A stretch of 64,000 nucleotides of DNA, taken from positions 62,001 to 126,000 of the forward strand of contig JACQFD010000028.1 in NCBI GenBank assembly GCA_016200225.1, in the 5' to 3' direction. The translations under genes and the position numbers were made by a program. Shown here one piece after another: positions 17,821 to 27,752 of the stretch (its first letter is position 1; each line of letters begins with the position of its first letter). The notes below the pieces were generated by a model that was not told where the DNA came from, did no database searches, and saw only the letters and a program-made list of their open reading frames with translations. Source of the stretch: Planctomycetota bacterium (GTDB lineage: Bacteria > Planctomycetota > UBA1135 > JACQFD01).

Positions 17821-20553
17821 TTATCTAAACTCGGGCATTTGATAGCGTTCGATCCTGCCTTCGTAGGTCGAAATCCACAATTCCGAGCCGCCCGGCGCGA
17901 GGAAACAGCGCGCCGCGTCGCCTTCGATATTCACGCGGAATCTTCCAAGGCACTTTCCGTCGGGTTGATAAAGAATCACCGCCTTTTCGGTCTTGGATCG
18001 CCAAAGGACCGCGATGCGTTTTCCGTCATAATCAAAGTCATCGGAGATCGTGGACGCTGCCGGCACCAGAATACTACGAATCGGCTCGCCTTTCGAATTG
18101 TAAATATGCATCGCGGGCGCCTCGTATGGACCCCGAAACGGCCCGGGAACGGTCAGGAGCGCAAGCGACCCGTCCCGACCGGCGCGCCCATGGAATATTC
18201 CCTTGATCCAATTCCCGTCGGGCCGCTCCTGCGTACTGTAAACAAGCCCGCCCTTTTCGTTCACTAAGAATAGCTCTTTGAATCCGACAACCCATTTGTT
18301 CTTCCCGCCCGGCTGGCAAACCCAGTTCTGCGAAACGGTGTCGAGAACCGCCGTTTCGACGCCGATGCGCTCTCCCGCAGCGGAAAAATGCAAATATTCC
18401 GGAGGTTTATCGAAGTCAAAATCCGTCCTGCTAATATAAATTTCGCCGCTGTCGGAAATAGTCATTATATTGAGGTCCGATTTGGGATCGACGTCCACCG
18501 GAAGCGGCTTGCATACAAAAAGCGGCTTCCCCGTTTTATCAAAAACGTGTACGGCGCGAGTCCGCGCGTCCAACGCATAGATATTGCCGTTGGGCCCTGC
18601 CTCCACGCGGGCGATCTCGCGGAGGCGCGAGACCTCGGGTTTTTCGCCGAGGATTTTTGTAACAACTCCTTTTTCGTCGAGTTGTAGTATCGAATGGCGG
18701 TCCGTCGTCCAGTACCTGCCGTCCGGCGACACCTGCACGCCGTCGTAAATGTCCACGGCCGTGCCATCGGCGAACCGCGGCGTGAACTTCGCGAGAACCC
18801 CGCCGTCGGCGGACATATGAACAATCGGAGGATCGCCGTGAAAATCATAAACGACGACGCCCCCGTTCGCGTCCGCGTCCACGCGCGACGGATAATTGGG
18901 ATTCCATCCCCAGGATTCCCGTAACTTGATGGTCTTTTTATATTTTCCGTCGAGGCCGTGAATTTTCAAATCGTTTCTGATATTTTCGAGAACCACGACG
19001 TCGCCGTTCGAGGTTATCGTAACATCCTCCGGAGCGAACAGCTTTTCCTCGTTTTCCGAATTCTCCCCCACGCGCCAGAGTTGAATTCCGTTCTTGTCGA
19101 ATCGCGCGACCGAGTCGTCGATCGTATATTTATGATGAACGCGGCTCAAGATCACAAATCCGCCGTCCGGTGTCCCCTTCGCCGCGTCCGCGGTCGCCGT
19201 GAAACCGACAATATTTGTAAATATACCTTTGTCCGCGTCGAACCGGCGCGCCGACCCGGGATTCTCGCCGTAGCCCGAATACATGAAAAGCCGGCGTTCG
19301 CCGTCGAGCGGCACGACGAGCAATTTGGACTGATCGTCGGACGGAGGCGGCGGCACCTCGACGCTTTTATATAATTCTCCGGAATCGGAAACGATAATAT
19401 ATTTCCAATTCCCCGCTTCGGAGTCCGATCGCTGAAGAAATCCCAAGCGGCCGCGCCCGTCGATCCGCAAATCGATAATATCATGAATCGGCGACGCTCC
19501 GCGCGGGGCGTCGCGCAACGATACGGAACCGAGATGTTGTAATTTCAACTCCGGAATTGTTGTAATATCGAACGCCGCGGGCCGGCTTCCTGCAGTCGAC
19601 GCCGGTTTTATGTACTCCGACGCCGAAACTTCCTTGACGAACCACCCGGATGGCGCCGACGCGTCCGGTTCGACTCTGTATTGAACGCGTTTCGAGGGTT
19701 TCACGTGGCGCAATTCAAACATTCCCGGATCGCTACATTTCAGAATCGCGCCGTTCGTCCGCATTTCCTCATATAAACGATCCGCCTCCTTTTCGTCGCT
19801 TGGAATTGTATAATCCTCCGGCAGTTCGAGCGTCCACACCGGCCGGCATTCGAGATCGACGAGCGTGAACCGCGCGCCGCAATTCGGCTGGATCGATTGC
19901 TCGCCGGATTCGTACCGCATCCAGTGAATTAATGTAAGCGGCGTGCCGCGCACGGGCCGAATGTCATTTTCAAATATCACTTTGTCGTTGTCCTGCATTC
20001 GCCCGCGGGGAGAAGGCCTTCCGATTTCGACTCCATTTGATAATTTATAGATCCACCACGCGTCGAGGTTTCTATCAATCGTCGACCCGACGACGACCAC
20101 GATAAGCCGATCGTTCCCGGCGTCGAGAACCAACTTGCGCGCCTTTGGATCGGGCGTCGCGTGCTCGATCAAACTCGACTCCCGTTTCGTCCTCGACGCG
20201 ATCCGCTCCTCGCCCTTGGAATCGAGAAACGCTACGATAAAGTCCCCACTGCTGAATTGTTCATTCCCGTCCGAGTAGGCGTAGCCGCCCGCGCGCCCGA
20301 GATCGTCGACAACGGCATCCCAAAATGTAAAGGATCGGCGGCCCGACCAGACAACCACGCCGTTTTTCTTTAATTCATAATCGGCCGGACCCGCGCCCGT
20401 CCGCATTCCAGGCCTGATCGATAATTCATATTCACCCGACGCCGATTTTACTGTTTTTGGATCGAGGTCCGCGCGGCCGCGCTGCGCGAGGCAATGCGCG
20501 GCGAATGCCGTGAAACAGATATATAGTAAAAAAAAGCGGGCGATGGATTTCAC
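17821..20553 (-). CDS. Secreted beta-propeller (NHL/WD-like) protein
   Basis: I take GTG 20553 (VKSIARFFLLYICFTAFAAHCLAQ), which gives 910 residues with a clean signal peptide. The longer frame to 20820 adds an Arg-rich shadow and runs into the divergent neighbour. The body holds repeated propeller-like strands with D-x-x-G turns (APEDVTITSNGDVVVLENI, YDGVQVSPDGRYWTTDRHS, EAGPNGNIYALDARTRAVHVFDKTGKP), as in NHL or SMP-30-like sensors. No catalytic motif is evident. The N-terminal 300 residues form a separate unrecognised domain. Function unknown, probably periplasmic or surface. Confidence 0.78.
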   Translation of the reverse strand: MKSIARFFLLYICFTAFAAHCLAQRGRADLDPKTVKSASGEYELSIRPGMRTGAGPADYELKKNGVVVWSGRRSFTFWDAVVDDLGRAGGYAYSDGNEQFSSGDFIVAFLDSKGEERIASRTKRESSLIEHATPDPKARKLVLDAGNDRLIVVVVGSTIDRNLDAWWIYKLSNGVEIGRPSPRGRMQDNDKVIFENDIRPVRGTPLTLIHWMRYESGEQSIQPNCGARFTLVDLECRPVWTLELPEDYTIPSDEKEADRLYEEMRTNGAILKCSDPGMFELRHVKPSKRVQYRVEPDASAPSGWFVKEVSASEYIKPASTAGSRPAAFDITTIPELKLQHLGSVSLRDAPRGASPIHDIIDLRIDGRGRLGFLQRSDSEAGNWKYIIVSDSGELYKSVEVPPPPSDDQSKLLVVPLDGERRLFMYSGYGENPGSARRFDADKGIFTNIVGFTATADAAKGTPDGGFVILSRVHHKYTIDDSVARFDKNGIQLWRVGENSENEEKLFAPEDVTITSNGDVVVLENIRNDLKIHGLDGKYKKTIKLRESWGWNPNYPSRVDADANGGVVVYDFHGDPPIVHMSADGGVLAKFTPRFADGTAVDIYDGVQVSPDGRYWTTDRHSILQLDEKGVVTKILGEKPEVSRLREIARVEAGPNGNIYALDARTRAVHVFDKTGKPLFVCKPLPVDVDPKSDLNIMTISDSGEIYISRTDFDFDKPPEYLHFSAAGERIGVETAVLDTVSQNWVCQPGGKNKWVVGFKELFLVNEKGGLVYSTQERPDGNWIKGIFHGRAGRDGSLALLTVPGPFRGPYEAPAMHIYNSKGEPIRSILVPAASTISDDFDYDGKRIAVLWRSKTEKAVILYQPDGKCLGRFRVNIEGDAARCFLAPGGSELWISTYEGRIERYQMPEFR

Positions 20554-20696
20554 GTTCGAAGCCTGGACGGCACGGCATCGAGACGCAGTTTGGTTCCGCG
20601 CAGTCCAAGAAAAATCCAACAACGCTCCGCGAACGGGCGCGACGCGAGTCCGCGGATCCGTTACGCCCGCGCGACGATTCGTCGAAGCCGGCCACT

Positions 20697-21867
20697 TTGC
20701 CTGCGCCGCCGGCCGCCATTTCGCCAATTGAGGTCGCAATTCAGCCGAATTTCGGCATTTGTTATCTTGGAGGGCAAGGCCCCGGGGCCGCGCGTCAATT
20801 GGACTACATTTACGACGCATGGGAGTTCTGGTGGGGATTCAACCACGATGAGTTTTATTATAGCCCGCTGAAGGCACGAAAGGAGAGTGTAAATATCGAA
20901 GAGAATAATAATAAATCGAATCGATCGACAACGATTATGATAAGTCCGCCGTCGCCGGAGCAGATTCGTATTTTGGCCATACCAGCACTCGAAGAGATCC
21001 TGATTAAAGAATCCAATCGCGACACGCTCACTGCGGCGTTGATAGCCATTGCAAAGATTGGAATCGATCCGGGGAAAACCGCGAAGTTATTACAACAGTT
21101 TGTCCGGCATTACCATTGGGAAGTCTCGGAGGCGGCATGCCTCGCGCTCGGAATTCTCGGCACGCCCGAGGGCGTTCCGGACCTAACCGATATCCTTCAT
21201 GATAATAAAAGAGGTCGCGACCTCGTCGGACAACCCGAAATTCATTATCACAGGCGCTCGTTCGCAGCCTATGCCCTCGGCCTCATTGGCGCGCGCACGG
21301 GCGACGCCGCCATCTCTGAAAAAATACAATCGGAATTGATAGAATTTCTTAAAAACGAAGGGTCGAAGCGCGCGGCGCAAGAGGATATTCGCATTGCAAC
21401 CATCCAAGCGCTCAGTCTCGTCCCGGATCCGCGACGAATGGCTGTCGCGGCGCTGCGAGAATACTTTGATATGTATCGCAAACGCGAGCCGGCCGTTTGT
21501 TCACATGTCCCGACGGCGATTGCGCATTTATTAAGTAATGCAACAATCGACGAACGCTGCTCAGTCGTGCAATCGTGGCTTTCGGAACTGGCCGAGTCGG
21601 GCCCCTCTGGGGATTGACTACTTGCGCGAGTGCGCCTCCGCGATCGGCCTTTCCGGCGGCGCAGACGCCGCGCAAACGCTCGTCACGATTATTAATAATC
21701 GCGGAATAACGGCTCGCGACGTACTCGCCGCCGCGGCGATCGGCAATCTCTGTTCAAGGGACAAGGAGCCGTGGAATCTGAAGATTCTCGAAAATATAAA
21801 TTATCTGATGTCGCCGGAGACGCTGTACGACTACATGACGGCGACGGGGATATTTAATATATTATGA
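20697..21867 (+). pseudogene. HEAT-repeat protein interrupted by a frameshift
   Basis: The first frame (TTG 20697 to TGA 21617, 306 residues) contains DAWEFWWGFNHDEFY near the N terminus and HEAT-type helical repeats (SEAACLALGILGTPEGVPDL, FAAYALGLIGARTGDAAI). It stops within a repeat. The next frame continues the same architecture without a start: APLGIDYLRECASAIGLSGGADAAQTL to LYDYMTATGIFNIL, ending at 21867. Skipping one base in the GGG at 21599-21601, before CCCCTCTGGGG, restores one 389-residue protein. So the gene either carries a real +1 frameshift or the assembly has an extra G. Related proteins bind other proteins through HEAT surfaces. The TTG start is uncertain. Confidence 0.7.
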
Positions 21868-21869
21868 AG

Positions 21870-21884
21870 GCCGGACGCGCCGGC
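21870..21884. terminator. Possible weak hairpin between convergent genes
   Basis: GCCGG-ACGCG-CCGGC forms a 5-bp GC stem immediately after the HEAT-repeat gene and before the end of the convergent VCBS gene. There is no clean T-run (TGTGTATTATTTA follows), so termination here is only suggested. Confidence 0.3.
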
Positions 21885-21894
21885 TGTGTATTAT

Positions 21895-24471
21895 TTACTG
21901 TTGTATCGTGATCGCGAGTCCTTTCGAACTGACGAGTCCAAGGGGCGCGTGGCTGCACGCTCCAAAGTTCGCCGGGTCTTCGATCCAAATGCTCTGCGCG
22001 AAAAACGTCTGACCGGCGAGCGAAGAAATATTGGGAATCGGCGCGGCCGCGAAGCCGTTGCCGCCCAATCCGCTCGAAAAGTCGAACGACAATAATTGCG
22101 TCGCGGAGGCCAGATCGATCTGGAATTTGATTCCCAAATCGAACAAATAACTTCCGTAATAATCCTGGCTATCGGTAACAATGCCGAGACCGATCGATTG
22201 GATCGGAGCGTTCGTGCATGCGATTCCAAATCCCGGAGTATTTACTTTCGGTTCCGCGTTCGCGGCCATGCCGAGCGCGCCCGTGCAACCGGCGGTCCCG
22301 GTGCCGTAGGCCGCGGTCCCGAGCGGCGCGGACGATTGATTAAAAAAAACAGTAAACGCATTCACGAGGGATGTGGCCGTCACGATATCGTCGAATCCGT
22401 CGCCGTTCAGATCGGCGATTCTCGATAGATACGGGCCGCCGCCGTTGCCATAATTTACATTTGGACCGAACGCTCCGCCGCCGGAACCGAGGACGACCGA
22501 CGTCGTGCTGCCAAAATTTGTTATGATCAAGTCGGCGTTTCCGTCGGCATTCAAATCGCCGGCGACAATGGCGGAAGGCGTCGGATTTGAATTAAATGTT
22601 ACTTGAGATGAAAAGTTGCCATTGCCATATCCAAAGAAAACTCCGATCACGGCCGGGCCATTTGCCTTCGCCACGATCAAGTCGGGTCCTCCGTCGCCGT
22701 TCGCATCCGCGCCGGCGACATCGATTGGCATGCTCCCGATGCTCAAACTTTTAACTGTAGTAAAAAGCCCCGCGCCATTGTTCCAATAGACTTCCGCGGT
22801 TTTTGCGTTATAATTGATAATTGCAATATCCAGATTACCGTCCAGATTCCAGTCGGCGGCGGCAAGATTTTGAGCGGACCCGACCGGGAGGGACGTGGCC
22901 GCGGGCGTTCCAACATTTCCGGAACCGATTCCGGGATACACCATGATTCGCGTCGCGCTTCCGCCCGAACTGCTATGATCCAACGTGGCCACGTCGGGCA
23001 GTCCGTCGCTCGTAAAATCGCCCGCGACCAGCGCGATGTCCGCTCCGGTTACAACAATTTCGGGGGCGAAGCCTCCGGCGCCATTTCCTAATAATATCGA
23101 AATTCCGTTGCCGTTATTCGCGGTGATCAAATCCATAAATCCGTCCGCGTTGAAGTCGCAGGCGCGCACGGCGGTTTCCACGGTATTACTAATATTCTTC
23201 GCGGCGCCGAAGTTCCCCGCTCCGTTGCCAAGCATCAATTCCAAATTGACGATCGCGGCCACGTCGGGGGCGCCGTCGCCGTTGAAGTCGCCGATGGCGA
23301 TGTCGTATGTTGTATGATTCGTGGGGAATTCTTTACTAATTTTAAAACCCCCCGCGCCGTCGCCCGATAGTAACGAAAGATTCAGCGTATTCGGAAGCGT
23401 CGTGAGCATGTCGAGCTTCCCGTCTCCGTCCATATCGGTTAAAATAACAGAAATGGGATTGACCGTGAGATGAAATGGTTGCGGAGCCGCGAAAGTACCG
23501 TTCCCATTATTTCGCAGAATCGAGACGCTGTCGGATCCATAATTTGCGACGGCGAGATCGGGGCGGTGGTCGCCCGTCAGGTCCCCCGCGGCAATCGAAT
23601 ACGGCTTCGTCCCGACACTATAATAAACCGCGGGGGCGAACGTGCCGTTCGTATTCGCGATCAGCACGGAAATATTGTTAGAATAATAATTCGACGTCGC
23701 GAGATCGCCGCGCGAGTCGTTGTTAAGATTCGCGGCCGCCAGCCCGATCGGCACGCTGCCGACGGCGTAGGCGGCCGCGGGAACGAAACCGCCCGAGGAA
23801 ATTCCGAGCAGCACGCTGACGCTGTTGCTCGTGCTGTCGCTCGTCGCCAGATCCTTCACGCCGTCGCCGTTCGCATCTGTAGTAACAACGGTCCACGGTC
23901 CCGTGCCCGCCACGGCATACGTCTTGGCGCCGCCGAGTGTCCCGCCGCCGATTCCGAATAGTAATGTTACATTATTCGTCGTATAGTTTGCCGCGACGAT
24001 GTCCAACTTTCCGTCGCCGTTGAAATCCGAAATCGTCGCCACGTACGGTTTGCCGGCGACCGCGAACGCCGTGGCGGAACCAAACGTTCCGCCGCCGATT
24101 CCGGGAAGCATGGAAACGCTATTGATATTATAATTCGCGGAGAGGAGATCGGGAATTCCGTCGCCATTCAGGTCGCCGACGCCGATGGAATAACCATAGT
24201 TGGACATCGGGTACAGGACTTCATTCGTCAATTGTCCCGGCGCATTGGCGAGGAATACGGAAATGTTATATCCGTTGGTATTTGTAACCGCCGCGTCGAC
24301 GAGGCCGTCGCCGTTCAAATCGGCGGCCGCGACCGCAAAGGGCGCTTGCGATCCATAAAACTGTTGTCCGGAGAAAAGTCCCGGATCCCACTGCGCGCGG
24401 CATTCTCCGACGAGAACGGCCATCGACGCGAGGACCGCGATTCCATGCGCGACCCGTCGGATGATTAGCAT
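21895..24471 (-). CDS. Secreted FG-GAP/VCBS repeat protein with shared C-terminal domain
   Basis: From ATG 24471 (MLIIRRVAHGIAVLASMAVLVGECRAQW) there are 858 residues with a signal peptide. I count about 14 calcium-loop motifs of the type DLNGDGLVD, one every 45-50 residues, as in integrin-like beta-propellers (two seven-bladed sets). The C-terminal 130 residues (from AAYGTGTAGCTGALG, through NTPGFGIAC and PIPNISSLAGQTFFAQSIW) form a beta-sandwich found in at least four other proteins of this window. Probably a surface or secreted adhesin-like protein. Residues before ATG 24471 lack signal character. Confidence 0.87.
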   Translation of the reverse strand: MLIIRRVAHGIAVLASMAVLVGECRAQWDPGLFSGQQFYGSQAPFAVAAADLNGDGLVDAAVTNTNGYNISVFLANAPGQLTNEVLYPMSNYGYSIGVGDLNGDGIPDLLSANYNINSVSMLPGIGGGTFGSATAFAVAGKPYVATISDFNGDGKLDIVAANYTTNNVTLLFGIGGGTLGGAKTYAVAGTGPWTVVTTDANGDGVKDLATSDSTSNSVSVLLGISSGGFVPAAAYAVGSVPIGLAAANLNNDSRGDLATSNYYSNNISVLIANTNGTFAPAVYYSVGTKPYSIAAGDLTGDHRPDLAVANYGSDSVSILRNNGNGTFAAPQPFHLTVNPISVILTDMDGDGKLDMLTTLPNTLNLSLLSGDGAGGFKISKEFPTNHTTYDIAIGDFNGDGAPDVAAIVNLELMLGNGAGNFGAAKNISNTVETAVRACDFNADGFMDLITANNGNGISILLGNGAGGFAPEIVVTGADIALVAGDFTSDGLPDVATLDHSSSGGSATRIMVYPGIGSGNVGTPAATSLPVGSAQNLAAADWNLDGNLDIAIINYNAKTAEVYWNNGAGLFTTVKSLSIGSMPIDVAGADANGDGGPDLIVAKANGPAVIGVFFGYGNGNFSSQVTFNSNPTPSAIVAGDLNADGNADLIITNFGSTTSVVLGSGGGAFGPNVNYGNGGGPYLSRIADLNGDGFDDIVTATSLVNAFTVFFNQSSAPLGTAAYGTGTAGCTGALGMAANAEPKVNTPGFGIACTNAPIQSIGLGIVTDSQDYYGSYLFDLGIKFQIDLASATQLLSFDFSSGLGGNGFAAAPIPNISSLAGQTFFAQSIWIEDPANFGACSHAPLGLVSSKGLAITIQQ

Positions 24472-24556
24472 GTGTGCGTATAGCGGGCGGACGCCCGTCC
24501 GGTAACGCATGGATCGTACAGGAGGCGCGCGTTTACCGCCACCGGAAACGACACCG

Positions 24557-27481
24557 CTAACGTATGGATTCCGTCACGAACCCCGCGCCGCGCGTCACCA
24601 AAAATTCGAGTTCGTCTTTTGTTAATTTTCGGCCGCGCCAGCGCGGGCGGCGGACTTCCTCGAGTAATGTTACAATTCTGGCGGTGAGTCCGTCGCGTTC
24701 GCGAAGGACTTGTTCGCGGAGCAGCGCGAGGTCGGAGACGCGCTGGAAAATTTGCGATCGCGCGGCGTCGAGATCGATGGCGAGTTCCGTATTTTTTGTA
24801 AATAAAGAATGCGCGTGCGCCGCTTCCGCCGCGAGTTTTATCTGTAACTTCGAGTTTTCGCCGCGCAATTCCGCGTTTTCCGCGCGCGCCGACGCGAGTT
24901 CGCGCTCGAGTTCGCCGATCCGGGACTCGTGCAGCGCCGCCGCGGTCCGCAATTGCGCGACAGTATTCTGTTCGTCCGCGAGACGCCGCGCGAGCGACGC
25001 ATTCCCGGCGCGTAATTGTTCATTGGCGGCGACGGCGGCGCCCAGTTGTTGTTTTAACTGTTCCACTTCGCGGCGCAGCGCCGCCCGTTCCGCGACGAGC
25101 CGGTCGCGCTCGGCCGTCAATATCGTTATATTCTCAATTCCAAGGTCGCGCTCCTTCGCGAGGCGCGCGCGATCGATCATGACCTGATCCCGCTGCGCCG
25201 TCATGTCGCGCAACGACGCGTTGAGATCCGTTATCACCTTGTCGCGTTCGGCGATCCACTGCGAATACCGGGACTTTTCCTCCGCCCGTAACTTACGATC
25301 GCGCTCCGCGTCCGCTTTCAGCTTAGTAATATTATCGTCGAGTCCGTCGCGCTCCTTTTCGAGTTTCGCGCGGTCGCTCTCGAGATCGTTAATTTTACTT
25401 TCGAGCGTAATCTTTAATTCGACGAGTTCGGCGTGATCCGCGTGCAATTCGTCGAATTGAAACTGCAGCGCCGCTTTCGATTCGTAAACGCGAACGCGCT
25501 CGTCGTTCGCTTTCGCGATCGCTTCGTTCAATTCGACGATTTGTTGTTTTTGGTCCTCGAAATTCTCGCGCAACTCCTCGAGGCGTTTTTCGACCCCCTC
25601 GGCCCGGCGCGTTTCTTCGGAAAGGCGAAGACGCAATTCCGACGCGACCTGCTCCGCCGACGATTTTCGCTGCGTGAGGACCGCGATCTCGTCCTCCAGT
25701 GTTGATATTAATGTTGTCGCGCGCTCGATTTCCTTTCCCGTTCGTTGCATTTCTTCGCCGGTGCGCTCGCGCTCCTGCCCCAACTCGCTCGTGAGTTTCT
25801 GCAGCGCGTGCCGATTGCTTTCGAATTCAACCTGCAGCGCCGCCAGCGCGCGATCGGCTTGATCGCGGCGCGTTTCGGCGGATTTAATTGTATTTTTTAG
25901 ATTATTATTTTCCGACTGCGACTGCTGCAGCGTCCGCGATGCCGCGCGAAACCCTTCCTCCGCCGCGCGAATATTAGCTTCCGCGGAACGCAATCGCGCT
26001 TCGATTTGTTCGATCGACTTCGCGCGTTCGTCGATTTGTTTACGAAGGCCGCCGATTTCCGTATTCAAGCGGCTTTCGCGATCGCGCAAAACTCGAATTT
26101 CGGTTTCGGCCTCGATGCGTTTGTCGCGTTGTTCTTGAACTGTAGTATCCGACAATCGCTTCAAATCCTCGAGCGAACGCGCGCGCTCCTGCGTGATCCC
26201 GAGTTCGCGCAGCGCCTGTTCGCGGCGGCTTTCGGATTCGCGCCAGCGATTTTCGAGTTCGGTGACGCGAGCTTCGGAAACGACGGCTCCTTTGCGCTGC
26301 TCCCGCAAAAGTAACAATTCCTGCTGCGTCGCTTCGAGTTGGCGCGTCGTATCCGCGAGCCGCGCTTGTAACAGATTCTTTTCCTCGCCGGCCGCGCGCC
26401 GCGCTTGCTCCAATTCGGCCGTCATGCGCTCGCGATCCCTGCCCGATCGCGTCTCCACATCGAGGCGCATTTTGTCGAGTTCGTGAGCCCACGCCATTTC
26501 GCGATGCATCACTACACTTAATTCGTGCTTTTCTTTTTGTAGTCCTTGAATGACTGTATTTAACGATTCCAACTCTTCGCGCGTTTTCAATACGCGTTTG
26601 AAAACTTCGCCGATCGTACGCGTAAAAACCTCGGCGGTGTTTCGATGCAATTCGATGCCCGCGTTTTGTAGTACGTCGCGCAGCGTATTTCCATTTTCGC
26701 CGTCGTCGCCCGTTTCGAATAGTTTGGATTCGACGATCGATATCGGTAAAAAGTCGGGACTATGCCGCGCGACAAGTATCAATTCCGAACGCGCGTTTTG
26801 AAAGATGCCCGAGTTCGCGGGGACGATTTGCGAAACCACGACGCGCGCGCGTTTTGCAAGATACAAATGCAATCCCATGGCGCGTCCGCGAATCGCGAGA
26901 TCGATACAACTCGACGTCAAATCGAGCGAAGGATCGAGCGGCAACAGCGCCCGCAGCGCCGTCGTCGAAATCATAAATCCGGCCGCAACTGTAGCTTCGA
27001 CTTCGCTCTCCGAAAGCGCGGATTCTTTCTGTTGGCTGTCGCCGCCGCGCCAGACGCCGCGGTCGTTTCGTTGCAATCCCTGCAAGAACGCTTCGCCGTT
27101 TTGATAAGCAATCGTCGGCGCGACTCCGAGTAGTTTCTCGTGCTCGATCGCGACAGCCATGCACTCGTGAATCCATAACGAATGCGGCCGCGCATGGAGC
27201 GGAAGCAGTGCAATAAAATCTCCGTCCGCGTGTTCCGCGATGATTCGTAACGCGCTCGATTCCGACGCCGTTTTATCCAATACCGTGAGCCACGGAAAAT
27301 CCGTTGCGCGTTTAAATATTGTCTTCGAATTTTCGCCGGCGATCGCGATTGTTTGCGTTGGGCCGACGTAATCCTGCGCGGCGATATCCTTCAACCGCGC
27401 GCCGAGATTCGGCGCATCCGCGTCGAAAAGCGCGATGGTTACAAGCGGCGTGCGATTGCGCGGAATCGGCGGCTCTTTCAT
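24557..27481 (-). CDS. Glycosyltransferase-like domain fused to a very long coiled coil
   Basis: 974 residues. Residues 1-260 resemble a GT2 fold: TPLVTIALFDAD, GDFIALLPLHARP, AAGFMISTTALRALLPLDPSLDL. The expected DxD metal site after GDFIAL is absent (LPLHARP), so transfer activity is doubtful. Residues about 310-930 are continuous heptad coiled coil rich in Glu, Arg, Leu and Gln (EKHELSVVMHREMAW, ERDRLVAERAALRREVEQLK). A short basic end (RRPRWRGRKLTKDELEFLV) closes the protein. There is no signal peptide, so it is cytosolic. Its ATG overlaps the stop of a 75-residue coiled-coil protein by 4 bp (ATGA), suggesting a complex. Glycosyltransferase neighbours hint at surface-polymer assembly. Confidence 0.75.
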   Translation of the reverse strand: MKEPPIPRNRTPLVTIALFDADAPNLGARLKDIAAQDYVGPTQTIAIAGENSKTIFKRATDFPWLTVLDKTASESSALRIIAEHADGDFIALLPLHARPHSLWIHECMAVAIEHEKLLGVAPTIAYQNGEAFLQGLQRNDRGVWRGGDSQQKESALSESEVEATVAAGFMISTTALRALLPLDPSLDLTSSCIDLAIRGRAMGLHLYLAKRARVVVSQIVPANSGIFQNARSELILVARHSPDFLPISIVESKLFETGDDGENGNTLRDVLQNAGIELHRNTAEVFTRTIGEVFKRVLKTREELESLNTVIQGLQKEKHELSVVMHREMAWAHELDKMRLDVETRSGRDRERMTAELEQARRAAGEEKNLLQARLADTTRQLEATQQELLLLREQRKGAVVSEARVTELENRWRESESRREQALRELGITQERARSLEDLKRLSDTTVQEQRDKRIEAETEIRVLRDRESRLNTEIGGLRKQIDERAKSIEQIEARLRSAEANIRAAEEGFRAASRTLQQSQSENNNLKNTIKSAETRRDQADRALAALQVEFESNRHALQKLTSELGQERERTGEEMQRTGKEIERATTLISTLEDEIAVLTQRKSSAEQVASELRLRLSEETRRAEGVEKRLEELRENFEDQKQQIVELNEAIAKANDERVRVYESKAALQFQFDELHADHAELVELKITLESKINDLESDRAKLEKERDGLDDNITKLKADAERDRKLRAEEKSRYSQWIAERDKVITDLNASLRDMTAQRDQVMIDRARLAKERDLGIENITILTAERDRLVAERAALRREVEQLKQQLGAAVAANEQLRAGNASLARRLADEQNTVAQLRTAAALHESRIGELERELASARAENAELRGENSKLQIKLAAEAAHAHSLFTKNTELAIDLDAARSQIFQRVSDLALLREQVLRERDGLTARIVTLLEEVRRPRWRGRKLTKDELEFLVTRGAGFVTESIR

Positions 27482-27705
27482 GCGTCGCCTTTGTTTTTTG
27501 TATCTTTTGCGCGCGCCTCATGTAACAAATCGAGCAGGTGCAACGCCTGTTCGCCGAGTCCGCGAATTCGCGCGTCGCGGTCGTTTAATAATTCCTGAAG
27601 GCGGCGGATTTCAGCGTCCTTCGCGCGCAAATCCTCGCGAAGCGCGTCGACGGAGCGCCGAATATCAGTTATGGCGTTCGCGAGGGAGTCGTTATCCGCG
27701 GGCAT
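27478..27705 (-). CDS. Small coiled-coil protein
   Basis: 75 residues, highly charged, with heptads through the whole length (ANAITDIRRSVDALREDLR, LQELLNDRDARIRGL). It ends with the ATGA overlap into the long coiled-coil glycosyltransferase-like gene, so the two are translationally coupled. It may pair with the long coiled coil of that partner. No family is recognised. It starts 47 bp after the GT4 gene stop, in the same operon. Confidence 0.72.
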   Translation of the reverse strand: MPADNDSLANAITDIRRSVDALREDLRAKDAEIRRLQELLNDRDARIRGLGEQALHLLDLLHEARAKDTKNKGDA

Positions 27706-27752
27706 GGTTTTTCGGAACGCCGGGAATCATAGCATTTGGCGGGGTTGTACTG

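Noticed and set aside
20554..20820. N-terminal extension of the secreted propeller gene
   Set aside because: Arg-rich, places the signal peptide 90 residues inside, and collides with the divergent HEAT gene; GTG 20553 fits better.
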